Below, piece by piece: positions 1 through 8,980 of a DNA stretch of 64,000 nucleotides (within the stretch, counting starts at the first letter, position 1; each line of letters begins with the position of its first letter). The notes beneath the pieces are model-generated. The model did no database searches and was not told the DNA's origin. It saw only the letters and a list, made by a program, of their open reading frames with translations. A program made the translations under genes and the position numbers. The DNA is from an uncultured beta proteobacterium. GTDB lineage: Bacteria; Pseudomonadota; Gammaproteobacteria; Burkholderiales; Burkholderiaceae_C. Location: positions 40,004-104,003 of the forward strand of contig CAIPZV010000002.1 in NCBI GenBank assembly GCA_903869595.1, given 5' to 3'.

Positions 1-1
1 G

Positions 2-1114
2 ATGTCCTTAACTAAGCGTCAGATAGAGATGCGCAAGGCCCGAGACCTTGAAGCGGTGACCAAGCTGCTGCAAAGCGGAGAGGGCCAAAAACTCATGGAT
101 GATCTGCGGCGCATCTTTGGCGATATGGAGCAAGAGGAACGCAATCTACTCAAGCAACGCGCTGCAGAAGTCGAGGCCGCAGTCAGCAGCTCGACTGTTT
201 CCATCACCCTAGGAACCTTGCTATGCCTGCTGATCGTCAGCGCCGCTGGCATCCTCATCACCCGCTCCCTGACCAGCCAGATCGGCGCAGCGGTACAGCA
301 AATGCAGAGTTCATCGAGCGAGTTGCAAGTCGCCTCGAATCAACAAACCATGGGTTCACGGGAGCAGTCCACCGCGCTGAAGGAAATCACGACGACGATG
401 AACGAACTGCTCGTGACTTCGAGGCAGATCGCCGAGGGCGCCCAACGCGTGGCCCATATTGCCGAGGAAACGGCCATTGGTGCGCGCTCTGGAGAGCAGA
501 CGGTAACCATGGCCAATGACGCAATAGGCGGTATCAAACGACAGGTCGATTTGATCGTGACCCACATGCTCGATCTCGGAAAAAAATCGCAGCAGATTGG
601 CGGCATTCTTGAAATCATCAACGAACTGGCTGAACAGACCAATATCCTGGCGATCAACGCAACCATCGAGGCGGCGGGCGCTGGCGAGAACGGCAAACGT
701 TTTGCAGTGGTTGCCGACGAAATCCGCAAACTCGCCGACCGGGTTGGGGGCTCCACCAAAGAGATCAAAAGCCTCATCGATGACATTCGCGCCGCCGTCA
801 ATACGACGGTAATGACCACCGAGGGTGGCACCAAAGCAGTGGATGCGGGCGCACAGCAGTTTTCGCAAGTGGCCATCGCCTTTAGGCAGATCGTCAGCCT
901 GGTGAGCACCACCACCGAGGCCAGCCGCGAGATCGAGCTCAGCACCAAGCAGCAATCGACCGCGGTGTCGCAAGTCAACATCGCCGTCGCCAACGTTGCG
1001 CAGTCCGCGCAGGAAACCGAGGTGAGCTCCAGCCAGACGCTTCAAACAGCGACTGAGCTCACCAAGCTCTCGCGCGAGCTGATGCGTGTGATTCAGCCGC
1101 AAGCCAGCACCTAG
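2..1114 (+). CDS. Methyl-accepting chemotaxis protein, 5' end outside the window
   Basis: C-terminal 370 residues of a transmembrane chemoreceptor that would control the CheA kinase encoded next to it. The first ~60 residues look like the end of a periplasmic CHASE3-type helical sensor. One membrane helix follows (about residues 66-87), then a long cytoplasmic coiled coil whose hairpin tip is at about 210-245 (AEQTNILAINATIEAAGAGE, then FAVVADEIRKLA). No HAMP linker is visible between the membrane helix and the coiled coil. The frame is open to the window edge and a CHASE3 receptor needs an N-terminal helix, so the ATG at base 2 is probably internal. The gene ends 4 nt before the CheA gene, in the same operon. 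The ligand cannot be inferred. Confidence 0.9.
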   Translation: MSLTKRQIEMRKARDLEAVTKLLQSGEGQKLMDDLRRIFGDMEQEERNLLKQRAAEVEAAVSSSTVSITLGTLLCLLIVSAAGILITRSLTSQIGAAVQQMQSSSSELQVASNQQTMGSREQSTALKEITTTMNELLVTSRQIAEGAQRVAHIAEETAIGARSGEQTVTMANDAIGGIKRQVDLIVTHMLDLGKKSQQIGGILEIINELAEQTNILAINATIEAAGAGENGKRFAVVADEIRKLADRVGGSTKEIKSLIDDIRAAVNTTVMTTEGGTKAVDAGAQQFSQVAIAFRQIVSLVSTTTEASREIELSTKQQSTAVSQVNIAVANVAQSAQETEVSSSQTLQTATELTKLSRELMRVIQPQAST

Positions 1115-1118
1115 CCCC

Positions 1119-3116
1119 ATGGCTAAGGACCCGTACCAGTATTTCCGAGTCGAGGCGCGGGAGCTTCTTGATGGCTTGACAGAGGGCATCCTGCAGTTGG
1201 AGAAGGGCGACTTTGCGCCCGCGTCCGAGGGCGTGGTGCGCCTGCTGCGTCTGGCACACACGCTCAAAGGCGCTGCGCGTGTGGTCAAGCAGCCCGGTAT
1301 TGCCGAGCGGGCGCACATGCTCGAAGGCATTCTCAGCACCCATCGTGCGTCCGCCCTGCCCTTATCTAAGGCGCAGGGCAGCGCCTTGTTGCTACTGCTG
1401 GACGAAATCAGCGCGCACCTTGCGGATATTGCATCGGTGGCACCGGCGGGCGATGAGCGCGCCCCTAAGCTTGCAGGCGCCATCGAGTCCGCCCGCCTGC
1501 CGCAAGAGGAAGCCCTTGAAACCTTGCGCGTCGAGGTGCAGGAGATGGATACCTTGCTGCAGACGCTCACCGAGGCCGGTGTCCACCTGGGCGCCCTACG
1601 CAAGAGCCTGGGCACCGCCGACCGCCTTGGGGACTTGAACAGCCTGCTGCTGGAACGCGTCGATGGCGCATTCGTCGCAATGCGCGACGTCACACATCGG
1701 CTTCGGCTGATCCCGGCGCAAACCGTGTTTGCAACGCTTGCGCGATCCGTGCGTGATGCCGCCCAGACGCTGGGCAAGCGCGTCGCTTTCGATGCCTCTG
1801 GTGGCGAGGTCCGCCTGGATGCGAACGTGCTGGCGTCGCTGCGCGATGCGCTCATGCATGTGGTGCGCAATGCCGTCGCGCATGGGCTGGAATCCGAAGC
1901 TGAGCGCATTGCGCTTGCCAAGCCACCGACCGGGCAGATCCGGCTGGAGGTACTGCGGCGCGGTAGCCGGGTGGTATTTGTGTGTACCGACGATGGACGT
2001 GGCATCGATGTAGACGCAGTGCAAAGGGCTGCGGTGGCCCGTGGGCTAGTGAGCAGCGCTGCGGCCAAGGCCCTGTCGGCGGACCAGGTGGTCGCGCTGC
2101 TTGGCAGCGCTGGCACAGTCGGGCTCACGACCTCCAGCGAAGTCACCGAATTGTCCGGCAGAGGCATCGGCCTGGATGTGGTGCGAGCGACTCTTTCTCA
2201 GCTGAAAGGCGAAATGCACATTCACAGCGAGCCGGGGCGCGGGGTGCGTGTGGAGGTGCAGGTTCCGGTGTCTATCGCTGCGCTGCAGGGCCTCGTGGTC
2301 GAGGCGGGCGGCGCGCGGGTATCGATCCCGCTGGACGCGGTGCAGCAGACGCTTCGGGTGCACGATGCAGAGGTCGCGCGCTCAGCAGAAGGCGACACGA
2401 TTGTCCATGCAGGCAAAGTTATTCCTTTCCTGCCGCTTGCGCTGCTGCTGCGGCGAGCGGGCTCCGGTGGCTCCCACTTTAGTAATCGTGTCAACGCCGG
2501 TATTTGGTCGGCGGTCGTCGTTCAAGCCGAAGGGCGATCTGTCGCGCTCGGCGTGGAGCGCTTGCTCGGCGCGGCCAATATCGTGATGCGTGCGCTGCCT
2601 GGCGTGGTCGCAGCCGATCCCGTGGTCGCGGGCGCATCGCTGGATGCTGACGGCACACCACAGCTGGTGCTAGACCCCGCCGGTCTTGTGGCGGCTGCCG
2701 AGCGCTATCGCAGTGCGACATTGCCTGTGGCCACACAAGGCCCCGCGCAGCGGGCGCCAATTCTCGTCATCGACGATTCGCTGACCACCCGCATGCTGGA
2801 GCAAAGCATTCTGGAAGCGGCGGGCTACCAGGTTGCGCTCGCCGTGTCGGCTGAAGATGGACTCGCCAAAGCGCACGCGCATCGCTACAGCTTGTTTATC
2901 GTTGATGTGGAGATGCCTGGCATGGACGGCTTTGGTTTTGTCGCGCAGACGCGCGCCGATCCGGTGCTATGCGATATCCCCGCCATTTTGGTGACCTCTA
3001 GGGATGCCGTGGATGACCGGCTGCGCGGACAGCAAGTGGGCGCAAGCGCCTACATCATCAAGGGTCAGTTTGACCAGATGCTGCTTCTGCAAACCATTCA
3101 TGCACTGATCGGCTAG
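1119..3116 (+). CDS. CheA-type histidine kinase / response regulator hybrid (WspE-like)
   Basis: A 665-residue chemotaxis-family kinase. An N-terminal HPt domain carries the phosphorylated histidine at about residue 47 (LAHTLKGAAR). The ATPase domain has an N box (VVRNAVAHGLE), a G1 box (DDGRGID) and a G2 box (GRGIGLDVV). A CheW-like domain follows, then a C-terminal receiver (about 546-665) with acceptor Asp near 596 (FIVDVEMPG), a Ser in LVTSRD and the conserved Lys in IIKG. The order HPt-kinase-CheW-REC matches WspE and FrzE rather than flagellar CheA. It starts 4 nt after the receptor gene and is followed 2 nt later by cheB. It should phosphorylate CheB and perhaps the downstream hybrid kinase. 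Confidence 0.93.
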   Translation: MAKDPYQYFRVEARELLDGLTEGILQLEKGDFAPASEGVVRLLRLAHTLKGAARVVKQPGIAERAHMLEGILSTHRASALPLSKAQGSALLLLLDEISAHLADIASVAPAGDERAPKLAGAIESARLPQEEALETLRVEVQEMDTLLQTLTEAGVHLGALRKSLGTADRLGDLNSLLLERVDGAFVAMRDVTHRLRLIPAQTVFATLARSVRDAAQTLGKRVAFDASGGEVRLDANVLASLRDALMHVVRNAVAHGLESEAERIALAKPPTGQIRLEVLRRGSRVVFVCTDDGRGIDVDAVQRAAVARGLVSSAAAKALSADQVVALLGSAGTVGLTTSSEVTELSGRGIGLDVVRATLSQLKGEMHIHSEPGRGVRVEVQVPVSIAALQGLVVEAGGARVSIPLDAVQQTLRVHDAEVARSAEGDTIVHAGKVIPFLPLALLLRRAGSGGSHFSNRVNAGIWSAVVVQAEGRSVALGVERLLGAANIVMRALPGVVAADPVVAGASLDADGTPQLVLDPAGLVAAAERYRSATLPVATQGPAQRAPILVIDDSLTTRMLEQSILEAAGYQVALAVSAEDGLAKAHAHRYSLFIVDVEMPGMDGFGFVAQTRADPVLCDIPAILVTSRDAVDDRLRGQQVGASAYIIKGQFDQMLLLQTIHALIG

Positions 3117-3118
3117 CC

Positions 3119-4192
3119 GTGGCGAAGATACGTGTCTTGGTGGTTGAAGATTCCCTGACCATTCGCAAACGCATGCTAGAGGTGCTGGCGGCTGACCCTG
3201 GCATCGATATCGTGGGCGAAGCTGCCGACGGCCAGCTTGGCATCGACCTGTGCCAGCAACTGCGACCCGATGTTCTGACGCTGGACATGATGCTGCCCGT
3301 GCTAAGCGGCTTGGCGGCCACGGAATTCATCATGGCCTACTGCCCGACACCGATTCTCATCGTGTCCGCCTCGACCAACCGGGGCGACTTGTTCAAGACC
3401 TACGAAGCGCTGGCAGCGGGTGCCTTGGACGCGCTGGACAAGCCCACGGGCGACGAACTCGACGATGCGTGGGACCAAAAGCTCGTCGCCACGGTCAAAC
3501 TCATTTCGCGCATCAAGGTCATCACCCATCCGCGGGCCCGACTGGGCCGCATGGGGCAGACACCGGCACCCACGCAAGCAGCCCAGGCGCTACCACCCTC
3601 AGGGCGTTTGCGCGCCGTCGCCATCGGTGTATCCACGGGCGGACCTGGGGCGCTCATCGAAATTTTGCGCGGCTTGCCTGCCGGATTTGCGCTGCCTATT
3701 TTTCTGGTCATGCATGTTGGCAAACTCTTCACGCCGGCGTTTGCCGAGTGGCTGGGCGCTCAGAGTTCTATCCCTGTGCGCTACGCCGTCGATGGCGATC
3801 CGCTGCCGCCCCACGGCCAAGGCGGTGTGCTGATGGCACCGCCCGACAGCCACTTGGTGATTAGTGAGGGCAAGCTCCGGCTCACGCAAGACCCAGAGCG
3901 AAACGCTTGCCGCCCCTCCATCGATGTCCTATTTGAATCCTTCGCGCACGCGTTTGGTGCGGGCGGTGCAGGCTGCCTCCTCACGGGCATGGGCAAGGAT
4001 GGCGCTGCCGGCCTGCTGGCGATTCGGCGCGCTGGTGGAAGAACCATCGCCCAGGACGAAGCGAGCTCGGTGGTCTTTGGCATGCCCAGGGAGGCGATTT
4101 TGTTGGGCGCAGCCGAGCAGGTTTTGCCCTTGGACCAGATTGCACCCAGGCTTGGCGTGCTGGCCCAAGTCCCCGCCGGGAGGCCGGTATGA
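3119..4192 (+). CDS. cheB: Chemotaxis response regulator / protein-glutamate methylesterase CheB
   Basis: A 357-residue CheB that removes methyl groups from receptor glutamates when phosphorylated by the partner CheA. The N-terminal receiver has acceptor Asp at about 56 (LTLDMMLP) and Lys in LDKPTG. The C-terminal esterase has the catalytic triad Ser ~172 (GVSTGGPG), His ~199 (LVMHVG) and Asp ~294 (GMGKDGAAG). The start is GTG at 3119, 2 nt after the cheA stop. The stop overlaps the next gene's ATG (ATGA), which suggests coupled translation. No cheR or cheW is seen; they may lie upstream of the window. Confidence 0.94.
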   Translation: MAKIRVLVVEDSLTIRKRMLEVLAADPGIDIVGEAADGQLGIDLCQQLRPDVLTLDMMLPVLSGLAATEFIMAYCPTPILIVSASTNRGDLFKTYEALAAGALDALDKPTGDELDDAWDQKLVATVKLISRIKVITHPRARLGRMGQTPAPTQAAQALPPSGRLRAVAIGVSTGGPGALIEILRGLPAGFALPIFLVMHVGKLFTPAFAEWLGAQSSIPVRYAVDGDPLPPHGQGGVLMAPPDSHLVISEGKLRLTQDPERNACRPSIDVLFESFAHAFGAGGAGCLLTGMGKDGAAGLLAIRRAGGRTIAQDEASSVVFGMPREAILLGAAEQVLPLDQIAPRLGVLAQVPAGRPV

Positions 4193-5799
4193 GGCCGCGG
4201 ATTCTCATCGTTGACGACAGCATGACCTACCTGCAAGAGCTGGCCAGCCAGCTGCGCGAGGAGGACTATGTGGTGATCCTGGCAAGCTGTGGCGAGGAGG
4301 CGCTGGAACTGCTGGCGAATGAATCGGTGGACGGTATTTTGCTGGACCTCATCATGCCGGGGCTTTCTGGCCAAGAAGCCTGCAAGCGCATCAAGCAGCG
4401 GGCAGATTGGCGCGACGTTCCTCTCATCATGCTCACGGCGCACGACGAGCAGGATGCCATGATCGAATGCATCAATGCCGGCGCCGATGACTACATTGCC
4501 AAGTCGGCGGATTTTGAAGTGCTCAAGGTTCGTTTGCGCGCGCAGCTGCGGCGCAAACACTTCGAGGATGAAAACCATCGCTTCCGCGAAAAGCTGGTGC
4601 GCAGCGAGACCGAGGCCACCGCGCGCATACAGATGGACGCGGAACGGGAAAAGCTCGACCAGCGCCTGCGCGATCAACAGTTCTACACCCGCTCGCTATT
4701 TGAATCCAATATCGATGCGCTGATGACCACCGACCCGGCAGGCATCATCACCGATGTGAACCATCAAATGGAGTTACTGACCGAGTGCACGCGTGATGAG
4801 TTGATTGGTGCCCCGTTTAGTCGCTACTTTACCGATCCAGAGCGGGCCGAGGCAAGCATCAAGCTGGTGCTGATTCATAAAAAACTCACCAACTATGAGC
4901 TCACCGTGCGCACCAGGGGCCGCAAGGAAACCGTGGTGTCTTTTAACACGGCCACTTTTTACGACCGCTACCGAAACCTGCAAGGCGTGTTTTCCGCGGC
5001 GCGTGACATCACCGAGCGCAAGCTTTTTGATCAAGTGCTTCTGCAAAAAAATGTGGAATTGGAAAATGCAAAGTCGGTGGCGGAAAAGGCCAACCTCGCC
5101 AAGTCGGATTTCTTGTCCAGCATGAGCCATGAACTGCGCACCCCCCTCAATGCGATCCTGGGCTTCACACAAATCATTGAACGCAGCGCGCCCTTACCGA
5201 CGCCAGCAACGCAGCAAAATCTGGAAGAAATTCTCAAGGCAGGCTGGTACCTGCTGGACTTGATCAACGAAATTTTGGATCTGGCGCAGATTGAGTCTGG
5301 TCAAGGCAAAGTGTTCATGGAGCCGGTTTCGCTGGCCGCTGTCATGCTTGAATGCCAAGGCATGATGGAGCCACAAGCAAACGCGCGTGGCATCCGCATG
5401 ACGTTTCCACGTTTCGAGCTTCCTCCCACCTTGGTGCATGCAGACCGCACTCGGCTCAAACAGGTGCTGATCAACCTGCTATTTAACGCAATCAAATACA
5501 ACACACCCGCCGGCTCGGTCGCCGTGGAGTGCACCTTGCATCCGCCAAATTCAATGCGAATAAGCGTTCGGGACAACGGGCAGGGCATGACTCCAGAAAA
5601 ATTTGCCCAGCTTTTTCAGCCCTTTAACCGTCTGGGCAAAGAAAGCGGCTCCGAGCAAGGCACCGGCATCGGCGTGGTGGTAACCAAGCGACTGGTTGAA
5701 CTCATGGGCGGCACCATCGGCGCGCAAAGTACGGTGGGGGTGGGCAGCGAGTTTTGGTTCGAGTTGCGTTTGGTAAACGCGCCTTTGCCCGCAGATTAG
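4189..5799 (+). CDS. REC-PAS-HisKA-HATPase hybrid histidine kinase
   Basis: A 536-residue cytoplasmic kinase. The N-terminal receiver has acceptor Asp ~53 (LLDLIMPGLS). A charged coiled-coil linker leads to a PAS domain at about 165-285. The HisKA domain has the phospho-His at ~314 (SMSHELRTPLN), and the ATPase domain has an N box (LLFNAIKYN) and glycine boxes (DNGQGM, GTGIGVVV). No membrane helix is seen. As the last gene of the chemosensory operon, overlapping cheB by 4 nt, it is the likely output: CheA would phosphorylate its receiver to switch the kinase. No GGDEF partner such as WspR is present, so the output differs from classical Wsp. Its own target is unknown. Confidence 0.9.
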   Translation: MRPRILIVDDSMTYLQELASQLREEDYVVILASCGEEALELLANESVDGILLDLIMPGLSGQEACKRIKQRADWRDVPLIMLTAHDEQDAMIECINAGADDYIAKSADFEVLKVRLRAQLRRKHFEDENHRFREKLVRSETEATARIQMDAEREKLDQRLRDQQFYTRSLFESNIDALMTTDPAGIITDVNHQMELLTECTRDELIGAPFSRYFTDPERAEASIKLVLIHKKLTNYELTVRTRGRKETVVSFNTATFYDRYRNLQGVFSAARDITERKLFDQVLLQKNVELENAKSVAEKANLAKSDFLSSMSHELRTPLNAILGFTQIIERSAPLPTPATQQNLEEILKAGWYLLDLINEILDLAQIESGQGKVFMEPVSLAAVMLECQGMMEPQANARGIRMTFPRFELPPTLVHADRTRLKQVLINLLFNAIKYNTPAGSVAVECTLHPPNSMRISVRDNGQGMTPEKFAQLFQPFNRLGKESGSEQGTGIGVVVTKRLVELMGGTIGAQSTVGVGSEFWFELRLVNAPLPAD

Positions 5800-5803
5800 A
5801 GGC

Positions 5804-5866
5804 CTAGCAGCACGCATCTTTGTACTCCTTGCACTCACACGCTTTTGGTAGCGCAGTACTGCGTAG
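5804..5866 (-). pseudogene. Degenerate 3' remnant of the small secreted protein gene found at 7184-7624
   Basis: Read on the minus strand this stretch gives 20 codons and a stop, LRSTALPKACECKEYKDACC. They align without gaps to the C-terminus of the gene at 7184-7246, LRTTVLPSAPECREHKGTCW: 11 of 20 residues are identical, including the cysteines and the proline. At DNA level about 35 of 49 aligned bases match. The similarity ends abruptly upstream, where a TAG stop is in frame. The two copies flank the SEC-C gene as direct repeats. This looks like the tail of a lost paralogue or of a partial duplication. Confidence 0.6.
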
Positions 5867-5901
5867 ACTCGTTGTTTTTGCCTATCGGCAAGTATAAAAA
5901 C

Positions 5902-5952
5902 CAATTAACCTTGCAAATTGTCGATCAGACTGGCAATTTGCAAGGTTAATTG
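5902..5952. repeat. Perfect 19-bp inverted repeat with 13-nt loop
   Basis: The arm CAATTAACCTTGCAAATTG (5902-5920) is exactly reverse-complemented at 5934-5952, around a 13-nt spacer. The arms are AT-rich, unlike the surroundings. The element lies after the chemosensory operon and before the SEC-C gene. There is no run of T after the right arm, although a run of A precedes the left arm, so a minus-strand transcript would have T residues there. It could be a transcription terminator, a regulator site, or the end of a small mobile repeat. Confidence 0.75.
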
Positions 5953-6075
5953 AGGCCAACCGGATCGAAATTTCAGGCATGCTGATGCGAAGCGGCTAGG
6001 TGCCGTGCAAGCCCCCGTAGTGGTACTTGCCTAGGGCCATCGAGCCACGGCGCGTGCCAATTTAAGATGTAAGGC

Positions 6076-7101
6076 ATGACTGAAGACATCGATATCATCC
6101 ACTCGCCCCTCGAGCAGACCTACAACGCTGAGGGCCATAGCGTGCAAATCCAAATCTACCGCAGCATGAATAGCCAATGGGTTCTTGAAGTGGTGGATGA
6201 AACCGGTACGTCCACCGTGTGGGATGATCTATTTGCGACGGACACACAAGCACTAGCAGCCGCCCTGACGGCTATCCAAGCTGAGGGCATTGGCAACTTC
6301 ATAGACAACGCCCAGACGCAGGCCCTTGGCGCAGCCCCGGATTTGATGAAAGCACTTGCGCAAGACAAGTTTCAGCCCAGCGCCCAAGAAGTGCAGGACA
6401 TCATGACGCCCCTGTCGGAAGAGGAACTGGACGAACTCGATAATTTTTTGCTTTACGGCGTGGACGATGACGAAGGCATGACCTTGGAAGCATTGGACGG
6501 TTATTTGCACGCCATTGCGATTGGACCGCAAACCATCATGCCCAGCCAGTGGCTGCCCAAGGTGTGGGGCGAAGGCAGCACCCAGTTGCCGCCCACAGGA
6601 GACATCGATCAACTCAATCACATCATGGCCTTGGTCATGCGGCACTACAACAGCATCATTTCTGGCTTTCACCACAATCCCCCATTTACAGCGCCGCACT
6701 GGAGCATCCACCAATATGACAACGGCGAGTTTGAAGAGGCAGAGGTATGGGCCTATGGCTTTACCGAAGGTGTGGCACTTCAGCGCGACGCTTGGCAGCC
6801 CTTATTCGACAGCCCCGAGGGTCGGCAGTGGTACAGGCCTATAGGTCTGCTAGGCGAAGACAATTTTTCTGCCGACCAAGATGCACTGACCACCACACCC
6901 GCGCAGCGGGAACAATTGGCAATGCAGATTGAAGACAGCTTGGTGAACATCCACGCCTTATGGTTGCCGCTGCGCGAGGCCACCTATGAGCGGGAAATGT
7001 CCAAACGCTTGCGCGCCAAAGTGGGGCGCAACGAGCCCTGCCCCTGCGGCAGTGGCAAGAAGTTTAAGAAATGCTGCGGCTTCGCCAGCGAGCTGCACTG
7101 A
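6076..7101 (+). CDS. UPF0149/YecA-family protein with C-terminal SEC-C zinc motif
   Basis: A 341-residue soluble protein. The middle part (about 130-300) matches the UPF0149 (YgfB/YecA) fold: [11 protein letters not shown], then [12 protein letters not shown] and LMPSQWLP-type motifs, here [12 protein letters not shown]. The extreme C-terminus is a SEC-C zinc-binding motif of the SecA type ([19 protein letters not shown]), with three Cys plus a further Cys pair. The N-terminal ~110 residues are not assigned. The family's role is poorly known; the SEC-C motif is often found on proteins acting near the translation or secretion machinery. Monocistronic, with a possible weak promoter in the preceding 275-bp gap. 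Confidence 0.85.
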   Translation: MTEDIDIIHSPLEQTYNAEGHSVQIQIYRSMNSQWVLEVVDETGTSTVWDDLFATDTQALAAALTAIQAEGIGNFIDNAQTQALGAAPDLMKALAQDKFQPSAQEVQDIMTPLSEEELDELDNFLLYGVDDDEGMTLEALDGYLHAIAIGPQTIMPSQWLPKVWGEGSTQLPPTGDIDQLNHIMALVMRHYNSIISGFHHNPPFTAPHWSIHQYDNGEFEEAEVWAYGFTEGVALQRDAWQPLFDSPEGRQWYRPIGLLGEDNFSADQDALTTTPAQREQLAMQIEDSLVNIHALWLPLREATYEREMSKRLRAKVGRNEPCPCGSGKKFKKCCGFASELH

Positions 7102-7183
7102 CCTCAGCTAGAACCCCTGGAATAGCAGCAGGATGCAAGGCCAAGGGGGCGGCAAGCCACAACAGACCTTTGGGCGACTCCCC

Positions 7184-7624
7184 CTACCAACAAGTACCTT
7201 TGTGTTCTCTGCACTCCGGCGCACTTGGTAGCACCGTGGTGCGCAGGTAAATGACACCACTGTCTTTCACCCGGTACACATGGATAGGCGCACAGGCTCC
7301 GCAGTAACCGGCAGCTTTGCTGGATTCTTCAATCTCTAAATGGCCTTGGCGCAATTTGAATTCGAAGTTGCAGCCCTGAATATTGTTTTCCTTGCCATGG
7401 ATGCGCGTATAGGCTTTGCCGCAGGCCTGGTAGGCGAACAACTGCGTCTCGTAGCCAAACTCCATGCCCTTGTACTGGCCCACGCCCGTGCCTATGCCGT
7501 CATTGAAGGTTTCGGTCATGCGCAAGGGCGGCTCTTTGGCCGTGGCGATGGTTGTGGCCAGGCACAGGGCCAGCAGTAAACATGGGGCAAACATAGCGCG
7601 CATATCGAACGAGGATAGCCGCAT
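7184..7624 (-). CDS. Small secreted Cys-containing protein, unknown function
   Basis: About 146 residues from the ATG at 7624; a TTG upstream at 7642 and ATGs at 7603 and 7594 are also possible. A hydrophobic N-terminal signal peptide (MFAPCLLLALCLATTIATA) predicts export. The mature part has eight or so cysteines (QACGKAY, QGCNFEF, YCGACAP, ECREHKGTC), suggesting disulphides in the periplasm. No family was recognised. A remnant of a homologous tail lies at 5804-5866, so the gene once had a neighbour copy. It stands alone between the SEC-C gene (convergent) and an SDR gene on the same strand. Confidence 0.65.
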   Translation of the reverse strand: MRLSSFDMRAMFAPCLLLALCLATTIATAKEPPLRMTETFNDGIGTGVGQYKGMEFGYETQLFAYQACGKAYTRIHGKENNIQGCNFEFKLRQGHLEIEESSKAAGYCGACAPIHVYRVKDSGVIYLRTTVLPSAPECREHKGTCW

Positions 7625-7703
7625 CAAACCCACCAGTACCAATGGCGGCGAGATTGCGTGAATACCGCAATGAAAAGGTTGCTAACCTCAACCGCACGAA
7701 CCC

Positions 7704-8486
7704 TCAAAACCTCTCCATATAAGGCCGTAAATCCAGCTCATGCGTCCAGGCGTCGCGGGGCTGTTGGTGCAGCATCCAGTAGGCGTCGGCGATGTGGTCG
7801 GGGTTGAGAATGCCGTCTTGCGCTTTGAGGGCGTAGCGCTCGGGGAACAGGGAGCGGATGAACTCGGTGTCGATGGCGCCGTCGATGATGGTATGCGCTA
7901 CGTGCACGCCCATCGGCCACAGTTCGCGGGCCATGCTTTGGGCCAGGGCGCGCAAGGCCATCTTGCCTCCCGAAAAACCCGCAAAGTTAGCACTGCCGCG
8001 CAGCGAGGCGGTGGCGCCGGTAAAAATGATGCTGCCCTTGTGTGCGACGCCCTGCCCGCTCGCGGCATCTGGCCCGGCGCCGGCCGCAGCGTCTGGCCGC
8101 GCCACCATGCGCTTGGCCACTTCGCGCCCGGTCAGGAAACCGGCCAGGCAGGCCATTTCCCACATCTTGGTGTAGCGGCGCGCGGTCTCGGTCAGGATGC
8201 TGCTCGGCGAATTGGCGCCGATGTTGAACACCAGCACCTCAATCGGCCCGATCTGCGTTTCGATGTGCTCTACCAGCGCAATCACTTCGTCCTCTTTGCG
8301 CGCATCCGAGCCAAAGCCGTAAGCGATGCCGCCTGCGGCGCGAATGTCTTCCAGCAGGGGCTGTAGTTTGTCTAATGTGCGCCGGGTAGCGCAGACGGTA
8401 TAGCCCTCGCGGGCAAAGCGGCGGGCCACGGCGCCGCCCGTGGCATCACCCGCGCCTATCACCAAACAGACTTTGGCTTGCGACAT
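7704..8486 (-). CDS. Short-chain dehydrogenase/reductase
   Basis: About 260 residues from ATG 8486; six more codons are open upstream, but the DUF1330 gene ends at 8497. The N-terminal nucleotide-binding glycine-rich motif is unusual for an SDR (VIGAGDATGGAVARRF). NIGAN stands where classical SDRs have NNAG. The Ser (IIFTGATASLRG) and the expected YxxxK positions are degenerate: FAGFSGGKMALRALAQ has Phe in place of the catalytic Tyr and keeps Lys. It may therefore be an atypical SDR with altered chemistry. It sits 10 nt downstream of the DUF1330 gene, probably one operon divergent from the acyl-CoA carboxylase operon. Confidence 0.8.
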   Translation of the reverse strand: MSQAKVCLVIGAGDATGGAVARRFAREGYTVCATRRTLDKLQPLLEDIRAAGGIAYGFGSDARKEDEVIALVEHIETQIGPIEVLVFNIGANSPSSILTETARRYTKMWEMACLAGFLTGREVAKRMVARPDAAAGAGPDAASGQGVAHKGSIIFTGATASLRGSANFAGFSGGKMALRALAQSMARELWPMGVHVAHTIIDGAIDTEFIRSLFPERYALKAQDGILNPDHIADAYWMLHQQPRDAWTHELDLRPYMERF

Positions 8487-8496
8487 GGTGTAGCCC

Positions 8497-8811
8497 TTAC
8501 GCACGGGGCGGCAGGCCGCGCACCAGGGTTAAAAATTCCAGCGCAGTACCGGCGCGGCGGTGTTCGGATAAGGCTTGGTATTCGGGGTCGGCAAACCAGG
8601 CGCGGGCTTTGTCTTCGGACGGGAACTTAAAAATAATCATGCGCCCGCCGCGCGGCGCCGTGCCTTCCAGATGCACTGGCGCATCATCAAAAGTGATGAA
8701 CTCGCCGCCATAGCGCTTAAGGATGGGGAAAAAGCCTTTTTCATACTGGCGGTAAGCGCCCGCGTCGGTCACTTGCAGGTTGACGACGGCATACACAGCG
8801 ATATCACTCAT
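8497..8811 (-). CDS. DUF1330 family protein
   Basis: A 104-residue soluble protein with the ferredoxin-like (dimeric alpha/beta barrel) pattern of DUF1330: VYAVVNLQVTD at the start, FITFDDAPVHLEG in the middle, RMIIFKFPSEDKARAWF and DPEYQAL at the end. The start ATG at 8811 is preceded by AAGGA on the minus strand; the much longer open frame upstream is not coding. Members often accompany catabolic genes but the function is not established. It is transcribed with the SDR and away from the carboxylase operon, so the 240-bp gap on its 5' side holds two divergent promoters. Confidence 0.85.
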   Translation of the reverse strand: MSDIAVYAVVNLQVTDAGAYRQYEKGFFPILKRYGGEFITFDDAPVHLEGTAPRGGRMIIFKFPSEDKARAWFADPEYQALSEHRRAGTALEFLTLVRGLPPRA

Positions 8812-8980
8812 AGCTAGTTCCTTTGAAAAAAACTGGGTAGAAACCCTAGGCGCATTGCCACTTTGCAGGGCGTTGTAGCAGTGGGCTTGCGGCCCTATTG
8901 TCTTGCGCGCGACAGCAAGGCTATCGCCTTGCAGCAGACAAGCCCACAGCCCAGCGCGCAAGAGGCCGAAGCCCGCATGA

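Noticed and set aside
356..2167. A 603-codon open frame on the minus strand opposite the receptor and cheA genes
   Set aside because: It is Ser/Arg/Ala-rich without any domain and lies fully antisense to two well-supported genes; high GC makes such shadow frames common.
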